A stretch of DNA of 64,000 nt, taken from positions 4,796,756-4,860,755 of the forward strand of contig NC_088318.1 in assembly GCF_910592395.1 (NCBI RefSeq). Direction: 5' to 3'. A program made the position numbers and the translations under genes. The notes beneath the pieces are model-generated. The model saw only the letters and a list, made by a program, of their open reading frames with translations. It made no database searches and was not told the DNA's origin. Of the stretch, positions 36,245 to 49,294 are shown piece after piece; the first letter of the stretch is position 1; each line of letters begins with the position of its first letter. The DNA comes from Lineus longissimus (Eukaryota > Nemertea > Pilidiophora > Heteronemertea > Lineidae).

Positions 36245-36284
36245 ATGCCGAGGAGAAAACAAATTCGACCAACGCGGATGAAAT
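36245..36284 (+). CDS. TSHZ: First coding exon of a teashirt/SALL/FOG-type zinc finger gene
   Basis: ATG at 36245 opens MPRRKQIRPTRMK, and after one more base the exon ends at a clear donor, GTGAGT (36285). An in-frame TAG lies two codons before the ATG, so this is the true start. A 5' exon with (M)(S/P)RRKQ is the hallmark of a group of repressors (teashirt/TSHZ, SALL, FOG, BCL11, ZNF827). In SALL and FOG this peptide binds RBBP4 and recruits NuRD. MPRRKQ with Pro fits TSHZ or ZNF827. ZNF407 as neighbour favours TSHZ, since ZNF407 and TSHZ1 are linked on human 18q22.3. TSHZ genes have a tiny first coding exon, a very long intron and one giant exon; the latter is not in the window. Confidence 0.55.
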
Positions 36285-37224
36285 GTGAGTAAAAATACCG
36301 TTTTGAGACGCAGAAACGCCGCCCCGCCTTGAGCCTTTCAAGCATGCGCTCGGCGGTGAGATCAAAGCGTTATGAGATTCAGCATAGCCTGTATAGTATT
36401 GTTTTACGGTTAGTGCTTCATTTCAGACGATGATTACTCGGACCATTTGTGATTATTTCAAGTATGAGAACGAATTCTGTGTTATACTGCCAGTTGTTAT
36501 GTGACCTTATTTCTAGATTCCGGCAGGATGATGTTGAGTTTTTGTAAATTTCTTGCAGCTGTTGTTCGATTTGAGAGCATCAATCAACCTATTCATGCAA
36601 GTCCGTCAATCATGTGTCATGGGCCTTTGTGGGATTAACGATCAATCTTGCACTGCCATCAATCATAGAGGAGGTTTTTATCTGGAAAGTATTTGCTCAG
36701 CAGTGCAAACAAAATGCAAATGACATACTAAGATGACTTTGACTTCATGATGAGAGTTATAGGGCCAATCAGACTACCTGGATGTAGGCCTTTGGAGTCA
36801 GAACCACATTTTGGGAGAGAATGATCAATTTTTATAACAGTGTAGGACTTTGAATTAACCCTTGTTCTCCAAATCCTCCAGTTACAGATTCAGAAGATTT
36901 GCCAGAAATAAAGCTGATTAACACTTTGGGGAATTTTTTAAAAAGGAATAGTGAGAAATTTCTGAACACATTCTTTACTTTGGAGGGGGTTGAGTGTTGG
37001 AGGGGAGGGGGAGATTTCTCTTTTCAGGTTTGTGATATTCACCAAAATGACAGTTTTTTAACAGAACTTCCGAGTAGGCTGAGTACTCAATTGACAAACT
37101 ATTAGCTTGACTGTCATGACTCAGTGCAAAAGTTTGTCAAGGACTGTTCTGACCATACCTTTCTTTCAGTATTCATGTCCTAAAAACTCCCAGACAAGGA
37201 TTGGGCGTGGGGGGGGGGGGTTGT

Positions 37225-37548
37225 TACAGTGGACCTCCCTTAGCGGACACCTCTCTAATAAGGACAACCTCTCTATTAAGGACAACTTCTCTATTAATGA
37301 CAACCTCACTATCAAGGACACTAGTTTTGGTCCCTAACTGGTAGTTTCTATTGAATTTGACCTCTCCAATTAGGACACCTTGCTATTAAGGACAGCACTT
37401 GTCAATCCCGAGGTGTCCTTAATAGAGAGGTGTCCAGATTAGAGAGGTCAAATTGAATGGAAACGACCAATTTTGGACCAAAACTAGTGTCCTTAATAGA
37501 GAGGTTGTCTTTAATAGAGAGGTGTCCGCTAAGGGAGGTTCCACTGTA
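37225..37548. mobile_element. Palindromic double MITE copy
   Basis: Starts TACAGTGGACCTCCCTTAGC and ends with the inverted copy, GGGAGGTTCCACTGTA. The left part is a plus copy of the 180-bp family to about 37420; the right part (about 37405-37548) is a minus copy joined to it. The composite is 324 bp with inverted ends over 100 bp long. Confidence 0.8.
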
Positions 37549-37869
37549 GTTGGGGAGAGGGGTCATTATTTGACCGGGAAGCTTCTCCACTCTAGAAGGT
37601 CTTCATGAGATGTGTGGTTTCTGTTTGCCAAATGAACTCAAAATGGCTGAAAAATTTGCCAGTGCTTCAACTTGATAACCTTATACATGCTTCCCGAAAT
37701 TGGTGGCTTGCATTGGAACTAACTTTTTCCCCCTTGTCATCATTAAAGGCATTCAAGTGTGTTGGTCAACCATGACTATCTCGACTCCTTTGTCACTCCA
37801 CCATAAGGCCTAGTTTCCCCTTATGACATCACTAATTCGGACACTCGGACATTTCTGGAAAGGTGTATA

Positions 37870-38120
37870 AGGGCTCAAATTCAAGCATCCTAATGCTTTT
37901 TAGGAAAATATATCAAACCCATAATTTTTCCATCAACAACAGATGTATCAGTACAAGTTTGCCTTGCATATTGGCTTAGAGAATGCCTTTCTAGGGCTCA
38001 AATTCACTGGCAAGCGTCCTAATGTTTCTTAGGAATATATATCAAACCCAAAGTTTATCCTACATTTACAGATTTATACAAGTTTGCCTTGCATATTGGA
38101 GAATGCCTTTCTATTTGTCA
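37870..38120. repeat. Tandem duplication of about 125 bp
   Basis: Two diverged copies share AGGGCTCAAATTCA, ATATCAAACCCA and ACAAGTTTGCCTTGCATATT, in the same order. Small indels separate them. Confidence 0.8.
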
Positions 38121-39494
38121 TTTCGTCCTGACAAAGAGAGTTCGGCTTTTAATTCACACAAAGCATGCATTGGTAATTTTGAGAGGTGATTGATGGCCGT
38201 GTTATCAGTCACCAGTTCATAAATAAGCCCATTTATTTTCGGACCTGTCACTTGGCAGTCATATGAATCATTCTAAATGGGACCACCAGTTCCAAAAAGA
38301 AGCAAGTGCCAAATTTTGGCATTTTTCTCATGCACTTATTCCAGCGCAAACGCGCTCCTGGGAGCCAATAAATCAACTTGGCCATGATTGGTAGAAATAA
38401 TAGTGGAGAAATACTGCGAGTTGGTTTGACAATGTCTTCTCCTGCCATCAACCATGTCAGACGTAGCATTAAGTTAACCATTACTAATGGTATATAGTGG
38501 GTGATTGCATTCGCTTATGCAACCAAAGCACTTCCAAGACGATTTATACTCGTCACTGGCAGTTGTCACCTTAATTATTTTTTGGATTAAAAGTGCTTTT
38601 TTCATCTTGATTTATTTCCCTTATCTTGATATTTGAGGGATTTAAACTTGTGACGGGTCATATATTTTTTTCTATTTTCACTATTTCACGCAATATCGGT
38701 TTTTTGACAACATGTCTCATTTGCCTAATGTCTGTTTTATGCATGATTCTTCCATCTGTTTTTCTTTGAACTTTAAACATGGAAAAAACATTGCAGAAGC
38801 GTTTCTTTCTTGTTGTAAATCGGTTGACACCATGGTGGGATACTCTAGTGTCATTGATGTAAGACTGCTTAATGACGGCATCAATGCACCCCTCACAGTC
38901 ATATTCATTTTTTGATGATTTTCAAATTGCACTGAACAAATTCGGTGATGAGAAATGAGCAGCCTTCTGTCAGTGTCTGGCTGTTGACACCAAGATCTAT
39001 CTGGGTCATTCAAAGGAGATAAATCAAACAGGAGTAACAGCCTCGTAAATTTGAGGAAAATTATTACCTTTGTTCGCAGTAGTTTAGTAAATTCAATTTA
39101 GAAAATGATGTCCTATTTTGCATATTTCTATTCCACACTGCCTCACATAAACCATTTTTTTTTCACCTATTCTGGGTTTTTTTCTGTTTTTTATTCGGGA
39201 GATGATGGACAAACAGTTTTTAAGTTTTCCCGAATAATTAGCTTGGGGAAAGTTGCACCAATTAAATTAATTCTTCAAAACTTCAATAGGAATAATCAAT
39301 GCTTTATTGGCACCTCAGGTCTGATGACGTGTGCTTTGGCATTGAAAATTATGTGATACTGGAAATAAATGATGTTGACGGAGATGAAATGTACATTACA
39401 TGTCGACTCTGACTTGTCACTTTTAGTCATTTTGGATATGGAGCTAGCTAGGCTAGCTAGGCTAGCTTGTCCAATGAATTTACTGTGGATGGTA

Positions 39495-39752
39495 AGACAG
39501 TGGAACATCCCTTGGCAGACACCCATGTTAGCAGGACAAACTCTCTATCAATGGTTTTGGTCCTAAGTGGGGTTTTTTTTGGAGATAATTTGACCGATTT
39601 GACCTTTGTGAACAGAACCACCTCTCTATCAAAAGGTGGTCTTGGTCTTATATGTACAATAAATGGTTTTTTTTCTATAAAATTTGACCTTTGTAATCAG
39701 GACAACTCGCTATTAGCAACAACATTTTTCAGTCCCAAGGGTTTCCTACATG
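39495..39752 (+). mobile_element. Diverged copy of the 180-bp MITE
   Basis: Begins ACAGTGGAACATCCCTTGGC and shares CTCTCTATCAA, TTTTGGTCC, AATTTGACC and CAGTCCCAAGGG with the family. It has an internal duplication of the middle part. Confidence 0.6.
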
Positions 39753-40042
39753 TTTCCTACAAGGTTCTACATGTACAGTACATGTGATTCAAGATTCTAG
39801 AAACCTTCTTGATGTTGTTCCTACTATCATGTTGTTATTGCTGGCTATTTTATATGCACCTCGGCCAACATGACCCTCATCACGACACCCCGAGGAAGGT
39901 CATATACACTGCATGTTTGAACTGTGTCAAGAGGCGTTGGTGATGATAGTGAAGTGATGTCATTGACAGCTTCTGCCTCTTCGGTACACCCTCCTTGACC
40001 TTAGTAAAATGTGGCCAAATTGAAAAAAGCCTGGTTTCTTTG

Positions 40043-40275
40043 AGTGGAACCTCCCTTAGCGGACACCTCTCTTATAAGAGCACCCTCTGAATAACAAAAA
40101 AGCCTGGTTTCTTTGTGAGTGGAACCTCCTTAGCGGACACCTCTCTTATAAGGGCACACTCTGAATAACCAGCTTTGGTTGTTTCCATTCAATTTAACCT
40201 CTCTTATCAGGACAACACACTATTAAGGACATCACCTATCAGTCCCGAGGGTGTCCTTAATAGAGAGGTTCTTCT
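40043..40275 (+). mobile_element. Copy of the 180-bp MITE with duplicated 5' end
   Basis: The first 70 bp (GTGGAACCTCCCTTAGCGGA through CTCTGAATAAC) occur twice in tandem, the second copy at about 40119. The remainder is normal, ending GGTGTCCTTAATAGAGAGGT. Confidence 0.75.
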
Positions 40276-40941
40276 TTACCTGTGTCGAGGATTTATTCTC
40301 AGAGGGTGGCCCAGAAATCTCCCAAAAGTGTGAACGACAACGTCAGTCCCAGCATTGTTGTTTTTTGTTACAGATTAATGTATGAAGTTTTTAATCCATG
40401 TTATCTGACTTCTTCACCCAACAAAATAAAACTTTGGGTGTACTTCTGCACATGCACCTTCAAGTTGAAAACTAATCAATTATTCTGGATCAACAACTAC
40501 TTCAAACATCAAGGAGCAAACATGGAGTCTCCTGATGTCTGATTTCGATATCTTGAGTGCGGGACTGAAAAACATGGAATACTGTTTGTGACTAGGTATT
40601 TCCTTTAATTTTGAGCCTACTTACTCCCACAGCTAATTCCAGGAGTACCAATCGTTGATTTATTCAATGGTTTTTGTCCGATTCTCAAATAGTTGCCAAA
40701 TAATGTGCTATTATTTTGCATCTGGAGTGTCGGTACTTCAAAGCCCGTCTGACATGGAGGACCCTGCATTCTGCTGATATCAGTGCATGTTGGACTGGAT
40801 TGCTTTTATCACAGATAAAATGTCACTGACTTTAGGATCCTGTGTTGTATTTTTTGTCAATATTTTGATCAGGAAATGAGTTTATGGCGCAGATGACACA
40901 TTTTATCTTTTTTATTGCCCCAGTAATGAAAGGACTTCAAA

Positions 40942-41125
40942 GTACCACTGAACCTCTCTATGAAGGACATTTTTGGGATGCTGTCCTTTTAGAGAGGTGT
41001 CCTGATGAAGGAGCTCAAATTGATTAGAAATGGTCAGTCCTGGAACAAAATGAGTGTATCTGATACAGAGGGTATCCTGGTAACTGATAGCTTGCTAAGT
41101 TATCCTCTCTTGGAGGCTGTACCGT
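40942..41125 (-). mobile_element. Diverged copy of the 180-bp MITE
   Basis: GAACCTCTCTATGAAGGACA, then GAGCTCAAATTGAT and GGAACAAAATGAGTG: the family read on the minus strand, strongly decayed. Confidence 0.5.
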
Positions 41126-41370
41126 AACTCTTATTCTGGCATAAGCCCAGAATTCGTGGATGGTTTCACAAAGTGGCCAATTGGCAATTTTCTGAAATTG
41201 ATATCAACGCCATCTGAGTTGGACTAGCCATGTGTACTTACACACCAATTATCATGGTGATATTTAAAGCCAATGTCAGTTCTATAACTCTTTACCCCCT
41301 ATTCATGCATTTTGTGACATTATACTCTTTCATATGTAATGCACTGTGTCATTCAAACTACGGAACCTTT

Positions 41371-41473
41371 GAGTGGAGTTTTCTCACTAAGTTGGTCCCA
41401 AATTGGTTGTTTCCATTCAATTTGACCTCCCAAGTCAGGACACCTCTCTATTAAGAACACCAGGTTCTACTGT
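41371..41473 (+). mobile_element. 5'-truncated copy of the 180-bp MITE
   Basis: Retains GTTGGTCCCAAATTGGTTGT, TTCAATTTGACCTC, CACCTCTCTATTAAG and the terminal AGGTTCTACTGTA. Confidence 0.7.
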
Positions 41474-43134
41474 ATTCTTTTAACAATGTATGATATGTGT
41501 TCTTGATGTAGGCCTGGACATGATAAGGAAAATAGCTTTCAAAGACAGGATTTCTTTCAAAAAATATCATCAGTGGTAAAATGATGGTCGCCCAATGCAT
41601 TGCCAGTAAAGGTCGCATTGCGCAATGACCACGTTTCTCATTAGTCCCCGGGGATTCCACACAACCTGGGACCGATGAGCCCAGGTTACTAGACTAAGCC
41701 TATGAAAATCATGAAGGTGCCAAGAAAATGCATAGATGTTCTAGGCAGAAGCTTACATGTAATTATGCCTAAAGAATTGCAAATTTCATTCTCAATTATT
41801 TTCGGTGTTCAAATTAATGCATTTTGTTGCAAATGCTTCACCCAATCCTCGGTAAATTACCATCGATCAGCTTGACTTTACTACCCGCAACAATCCATCA
41901 TACTTCAGGGACTTAGAGAAGGCCCAGAAGTTCTCCAGCGTTGATGAAGTTTGATTTCCACCCTAATTGCACTCGTCAGGTATCAATCTTGCAAAATGTT
42001 AACCTCCTTGGTGAGAGTGTCAGCTGATGAGTCTACCAGCCACACGAGGGAGTCTTTCAAATTAGGCCGCTGAAAGTTAATTTCATGGTTTTCATCACTG
42101 CCCTAATATAGTCATTGTTTTAACAGAAACAATATCTAATTTCAAGACCTGCAGATAGGACCAGAGCAACAGAAAAACACAATTAAAAGTCCAGGGGCTG
42201 AGATGTAACCCTTATAATAATATGATAATTTTAACCAAGATTTTCCAATATCTGACCATTTTTTCAGTTATTTTTCTTCTGTACGAAACATTTTTTTTAG
42301 GTTTTACTGATAATGAAACTATTGAAAGATGAAAGTTGAATGAAAAAACCACACACATTTTCTGCAAGTGGCTGCCAAGAAACATAAAATCAAATTTCAT
42401 TGGCCTTAATGGAGGAACATTAAACCATTGATGGATTGTTTTGTCTCAACCTTGTGCTGCTCTGGGATGGATGGATAATTGATTGTTTCACGCATCAATT
42501 TGAACTGCTGAACAAAATTGATGTTACTTTTTGCTAAGCTTTTTGATAGCTCACCTTAGGAGAGCTTATATAACACCATCATCATGTGGCCTGTTCCATG
42601 ACCACTTGAGCTATGACCTTGAAACTTAGTGCACAAGATGTGGTCAGGTGACCTCTAACAGTGGAGTTTGGTTTTGTTCTTGAGTTGGCCACCAGTGGGC
42701 CAAAACTGAAAACCTGAAATGGGCAATAATTTTCCTACGACTGCTTTGTTTTTAATCAAGCTATTAAAGTAGTTACTCCTAGCAGAATATACCCACGTTT
42801 TTTTAGATGCTATTTTTCGAGGTCACAGATCGTCTTAAACACTTACAAAATGTAATAAGCCAGTGACCTCATCAATTACAATTTAACATAACTTATTTCC
42901 TTTAATTTATTTTCATACCAATAACTTGGTGTGTATGCAATATTTCAAAATGAATCATTTGCTGAACTTTGACGCCAGGAGATTTAATGAAATTATTTAC
43001 TACATGTAGTGTAATTTGTTTTTTTGGAATTTGAAATAATTGTTGTACTCTTATCAGTTCATTAGCCCAAATGATCTAAGATAAAGGATGTAGAAGAATA
43101 GACATTGAGAGACAGACTTTCACCTTGGGTCTTA

Positions 43135-43851
43135 TTAACCCTTTCGCTGCGCCGCTCAAAATTATTTCAATATTGATTCCTTGCTGCCCCCAAAATACTG
43201 TAAAACCCAATTTTAACATAGGTAACTTTGAGGCCAATATACAGCCTGAAGGAGAAGAGATAGAGCTTTGGACTATTGGAAAAGGTTGTTGGGGACAGCA
43301 TTGACTTTCAAATTATGCATTTGTCAATCACCTGAAATTATGTTAATTAACTAAATAACGCTAATTAGTATTAATCAACGAGGAGAAAAACACCATTTTT
43401 CATCTTGACCCAGGCTATCACTATCATCCCCTCGGACCCTGAATCATGCACACTTTCAATCCCAATGCACGCTGTGTACATCGGCATTATGTTCAGAATC
43501 ATAATCACTAATCAGACTCATCTTCTAACGCCTCGAATTCACTATTTCATCAATTATTGATTCTGCAGTTCGTCGAACACGTGACTGAGGCATTTAAATT
43601 TGTTTACAAAACTTTGGACTCAAAATATCGCCTAAACTTTGAATAAAAACACCGAAGTTTTCACCAAGAAATCGGAAGTTCTAGCGGTAAACAACATGGC
43701 AGGACACCTAGCGACAAGTTACTGTACTAATTTGCTATTGAAAACATCGTCTGATTCAGGTCTCTCCCAAGTCGCAGTTCTGCGTACATCCGCACAGATC
43801 GGAAATTTTTTTTGGTCGCAAAAATGCGTACATCCGCAGCGAAAGGGTTAA
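43135..43851. mobile_element. piggyBac-type MITE with TTAA ends
   Basis: TTAA at 43135-43138 is followed by CCCTTTCGCTGCG. The far end is the exact inverse, CGCAGCGAAAGGG, followed by TTAA at 43848-43851. A TTAA target duplication with inverted ends starting CCC is the signature of the piggyBac superfamily. The interior (709 bp) has no transposase frame, so it is non-autonomous. Confidence 0.8.
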
Positions 43852-46682
43852 AGGCCTACGCCGTTCTTTGAAAATTTGAAATTGGTAATTGAATATGAAT
43901 TTGAAAATTGCCAATTTCGTAAATACGTAGAGATTTCAGCATTGCTGTTCTGTAGTCAAATCAACAAATACACGTACTAAGATTCAGCAAATTCGTATGC
44001 CAAGTAACTGCACTGTGGCATTGACTATTGCTGAATTTCTTTTTTCTTCTACCACCAGTAATAACAAACGGCATACCCCTTTAAGTGTTTACTCCTTGCC
44101 TGCCAAAGCGGTCTTTGTTTTCAACCCCAATTCTAGTCAAGAAACTAATATGTTTTACTGTTTTTAAAAAGATTCCAGAAAAAAAGCATCAATGCGATCG
44201 AACTCATGAAACTGATCCTGCCTCCGGACATCGTTTATGGGATGGTTCCTTAAACACCCATCCCCTTTTGCAAATCACATGGTACATGTCAGTATACTTT
44301 TTGCAAAATCGTATAATTCAAATCGTCAACAAGAAAGTGGTTGAAAGAGTTGCCAAATTAATTTTTGCTGTGGTAAATTACTTTGCCGACCATATTGAAA
44401 GGGCTTGCAGCGCTGCATCTCAAAATTACAATACTTTATTCTTCCTACCTCTTTGCTTGTTATTATTTTATACTTCCTTATGTGGTCCATTATCATTTGT
44501 AAATATATTGTTTGTACTCCAGGGCTAATAATGCACATTGTGCCTCAGCCCTGGAAATTTATACCTTTTGTAACTTTGTATCCTCTTGTGATTCTGAATA
44601 AAATTTCATTAAACTAAATCGTCAAATTTTTTCAGGTGTTTTTTTTCTGTGGATTTTATCAATGACCATGATACGCGACGATGATAAATCTCGTGATTTT
44701 GAGAAAGTAAATAGGTGAGACTTACATTGTTTTGCCAGGTTCACAGTAGTTTTTAGAATTTGAAATGTTAGGAATTTCATTTTGATACTTACATGTATCA
44801 TACGCTATTTAACTTTTAACCCTCCTGTTATTGAACTCGACAGTTGGCAGTTGCTATTTCACCTAAAACGTTTCCTGATCATGCCATAGCTGATCTAACC
44901 CAAACCCTCTTAATTGCCTCACATGGTTTTAGCCATACCTCCGATGTGGATGACATTGGTGTGATGATAGAGTCCCTTTGTGTGTCATTTATCAAAAAAT
45001 ATTCATTGCCTGATCACCAAATGCAAGTCATTGATTGATAAAAAACCTTAGCACATTTTGACTATTTTTCAAGGTCAGAGACTAAGGTTAGAATCTGAAA
45101 TCTCTTCAAAGGTAGTGTGACCTTCATCTAAAGGCCAATTTTGTTAATGTCGAAAAGGTGAGCACAATGGCCTGTTCGTTTTCTCATAAAATTCATAACT
45201 GATAAGACTTGACTTTGATAACCAAGGTCTAATTACTAATTGTTTATGATTTATTTGGTTGTACTTGGCATGCTGGTCACGTGAGACATTTGCTGCCGAG
45301 TTCTAGCAAGCCATTTGCGATTGTTGTGTCCGAGTATCAAGATGATGTTTCCTTGCTGTTCCCAGGTGTTCTCAATATATAGCCAGTTTGCTCATCAAGA
45401 ATACGATTTTCGGAAGTGGACAATAGAATGACCCAGCAAAAGACATTGTCGGTTGCTTTTCTTGTTCACCAGGTAGGTACGATATGACATGGTTTTGCTC
45501 AGCTGTTCATCTGGAGTGGCCAACACTAAAAAACTCACATTTCCAAATTTAATGATGTGACCAGGGATGTTGCCACAATTTCCAAGAGTGTTGATCAAAT
45601 TCAATGGCAAGATCAAGTAATTTAGTTACATGTAATTCAATGTCGAGGACTTTAATCTGTTGACTTTAAATGATTGTGAGTTTTTTGGGAAATAACTTAG
45701 AAAACACTACTTTCTCCACATGATCATGTGCGTCTCCCGGATCGCATAAGAAAGTGTTTTTAAATTCAGTAGCAAATTATTATGTAAATTTTGATTCAGC
45801 TCTAGGGCCTTTTGTCTGTTGATTAATGCCAGTCATGACTTTTGGAAAAAGAACATTACCTTTTCTTTAAGCAATTCCAAAATTTTATGACGATCATGGG
45901 CGTCGCCAGGATTTCAAAATAAAGTGTCGTTTAGATTCAACTACAAATCGAGGTCAGTTTCAAAGTCTTTTTTCGCTTAAGGAATTTCGTCTGTTAATTA
46001 ATTTCAATGATTGTCCCAAAAATGCTAGAATGGTCTGTGAATTTTGGGAACTAAACCTACTTTCTCTGAGGCCGCAAGCCACCCTTGTCTAAGACAGACA
46101 CCTGAATCTGGCCCTGATTTGAAGATAATTGCGACAACAATTCAAATATGTTTGGTGCCCTCGAGTATTTTTCTGACCTGCTGAGCAGTTTATATTTCAA
46201 GACTCACCACCCCAACTCCACTCTCATAGATCTTGAGACTTCTAATCAAATAATGAACCCCTTCTGTGGTCACTGTCAGACAACATCAATGCCAGTAGGT
46301 GCCTAAAACACCAGATGCTGATGTGCATTGAATTTGAGAATTTCCTTAACTGATCAATTGATTGCAAAGATGCGCCTCAAGACCCCCAGGGGCTGACAGA
46401 ATCCTTTTAAACTATTTCACCCACCACATCATGCGCAGGTGTTACGAGTGACATCTCGGGGTTCGGTTTCATTTTCCCCCAGTTCTGTTCTTTCTGCACT
46501 GCTGGGTAGTTTTCCCTTATTTCCTTGCCTGCATGTGCCCTTGAGCTTTGCTGCCTGTTGGCTGGGAAAAACTTGAGATCATCGAGGGGAGAATGGTCTT
46601 GTTTTGGATGCGGGGATTGCCTAAATATGATGATCTGTATTTGGGATAAAGGAATCAGATGCAAAACATGACAAATTTTGTA

Positions 46683-46850
46683 TACAGTGGAACCTCCCTT
46701 AGCGGACGCCTCTCTATCAAGAACAACCTCTCTATTAAGGGCACTAGTTTTGGTCCCAAAGTGGTGGTTTCCATTCAATGTGACCTCCCTTATCAGGACT
46801 CCTCTCTATTAAGGACAGCACTTGTCAGTCCCGCGGGTGTCCTACTGCAG
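46683..46850 (+). mobile_element. Copy of the 180-bp MITE, 3' end lost
   Basis: Starts TACAGTGGAACCTCCCTTAG and runs in order through TTTTGGTCCC and CACTTGTCAGTCCCGCGGGT, then breaks off at GTCCTACTGCAG without the AATAGAGAGGTT end. Confidence 0.8.
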
Positions 46851-49199
46851 TTCAATCATGCTTTCAATGTCTTGCCAGACTGCACAACAGGTGAGTGAAT
46901 TCCTACATAGTCACTGAGGATGGGTTAATCACAGATACAATTGTTTGTACAACAATAATGAGGAAGGTACAATCAATAGTAAAATAACAGACTCAACGCC
47001 TCCGCCTACATCTGTGTCTTTTTTCTCCAGAAGTTCTCGTATCTTCATCGATCAGACAAAAAGCGAGGTTTTGTTAGGTTTCCGTTGCAGAACAGAATCC
47101 CGGATGGCTCCTTGGCAGATTACCCACAATGCCGGACAATATAGTTGCATACTAGATACACAGGCTATAATTTCATCCAGTGATAAATTGAGCCATTTCG
47201 CTCTGTGATGGATGATTTATTTTTTCAGACAACGCCGAAAATTATAGGACCCGGCTGAAACACAAAGTCGCAAAAAGAAGTGAACCATGCTAATAAATCA
47301 CTCAAGGGTTTCAGCACAGGTCTATACATTCATCACCTCCAGTACACTTCAAACGGATGACAGTGCCCGAATGATTAATTGGGCGGGAAGGGATCAAACA
47401 ATAGGTGTCACTGTGATCGGTTTGTTATTTGCCGACCTGTAGGCCTAGGACAAAGGTGATGATTGATGATGGAGACAGGAGGTCGGTGGATTGACATGGG
47501 TTAGTGGTGGTTGGAGTGACGTTTTATTGATGATGACAGGGATGGTTGAGGTCAGTGTTGGCGATTTGCATAGCTTTGTTCCTGGTGTACCGCTCTACGA
47601 GGGTTCAAACGAGACCGTGCACTGACTGCATTCATATTAGATTCTGGATGATTTGTAGGGGATTTGTAGTTGCTTTTAGGTTTGTAAACCCATCTATTTC
47701 TACAAGCCTGATATGTTGCAACAGGAGTACAATCACAAACTTAAGGGATGCGAAAATGTTTTATCTAAGGGTTTTTATCATTGGAAACTGCACCCATTCA
47801 CAGAAAGAAAGGGAGACAATACTGAAAAGGATGTTTTTTCGAACACGTAGGGTCACAAATTAAAGAAGTTTGCAGTAATCTGATTAAGGGTAGCATTCTG
47901 CTTTTGAGCTAAACTGGCTTTAGGATTGCTGGGGTTACACAGATAGTTGTCCCCTGTGAGAGTAGGAGTGTCATATGACACTACCTAGTTTCCTCAGCTG
48001 AAGACAATCCATTCTTCTTCTGCTTTTAGTCTTTAGAGCATTATTCTTTGTGTGCCACTGGATTTGGACATCAATTGTGGCTTTTGTAAACCACCAGAGT
48101 TTTGTGGGTGTTACTCCCTGTGACCTTCAGTCTTTGATTAATTGACCTCCAACTCCTTAAATCCTATCAATTAGAGCATAGCCGGTAACAAACAAAATCA
48201 TGTCAAACTAACTATGAGCACTGAAACAGGGCTGCCATTGTTTTCACATCTGATTTCAAGCCATCCAGCAAAACTGTCCTCAAGATCCAACAGGTTTGTT
48301 TGAAGGTCAGCATTGTCAATATCAAAAGCCTCTCATACAAAAGAAGACGAGTTTATTGCTTGATGTCAGTCTGTTCTCCGCAGTTGTTCTCTTTATTCAT
48401 ATCTTGCATAGCTGTTATTTTTCCCGGCCAACACCCTGCCACAAGTGGTTCACGTCGGTCTATCAATCACAATCTTGTCAATAATGACAATAACCAAAAC
48501 ATGTTAAACACAACAGGAGGGTCTGTTTATTTGATGGATGTGAATCTCATGCCACAGTTGTTTTGATATTCATATATATGGAAATCCATGAAGCTGTTCT
48601 TTTTGTTGTTGCGGTGCGCACCCAGTGACTTCCTAATGATCTATTCAGATGGTGATAAAAGTGAGATTTGAATGAAAGGAATCACAATGTACGATCAATT
48701 AACCGCAATGGTATCATGTCAGTCGCGCACATGTGGTGTGAGGGCTTTTGACATGGGCATCACAGTCATCGTGGTTTGTCACGCACTGCCCTTGGTCGCT
48801 AATAGACTTATCCTCATCTCGGAGTGTTGGCCGTGAATATTCAGCTAGCTCTCCGCTGACCTTGCATTCCACACTTGTTGATTGGTTAATCAGATTCGAA
48901 CAGTGTTGTCAAACGTCACCACACAATCATGTCCCCTCTGCCAAGTGGAATTGTCATCGATGTTGCCTTTTGCTCCATGGTACTGATCCATACTGTTCCT
49001 AGTGTGGCTGATCAAGACTGTTCCTAGCTTGATCCAGACTGTTCCTAGTGTGGCTGATTGATTTTTCGGGACTGTTGTTCAATGAATCATTTCACTTTTG
49101 GATAAATGCAGTTGTTTGCCTGTCTACCATTTGTCTGCAGATACTGTCAGCAGATTTGAGGTTATCCTGTGAAGATTTCAAACGTGTTTCAATACATTG

Positions 49200-49294
49200 C
49201 CTGATGGAAACAACCAATTTTAAACCAAAACTGGTGTTGATAGAGAGGGTGTCCTTATTAGAGAGGTGTCCACTAAGGGAGGTGCCACTGTACT
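49200..49294 (-). mobile_element. Truncated copy of the 180-bp MITE
   Basis: On the minus strand it starts at 49294 with CAGTGGCACCTCCCTTAGTG and breaks off after the TTTCCATCAG segment. Confidence 0.75.

Noticed and set aside
44085-44528. 147-codon plus-strand frame
   Set aside because: Composition is that of translated AT-rich intron; no domain, start context or splice sites.
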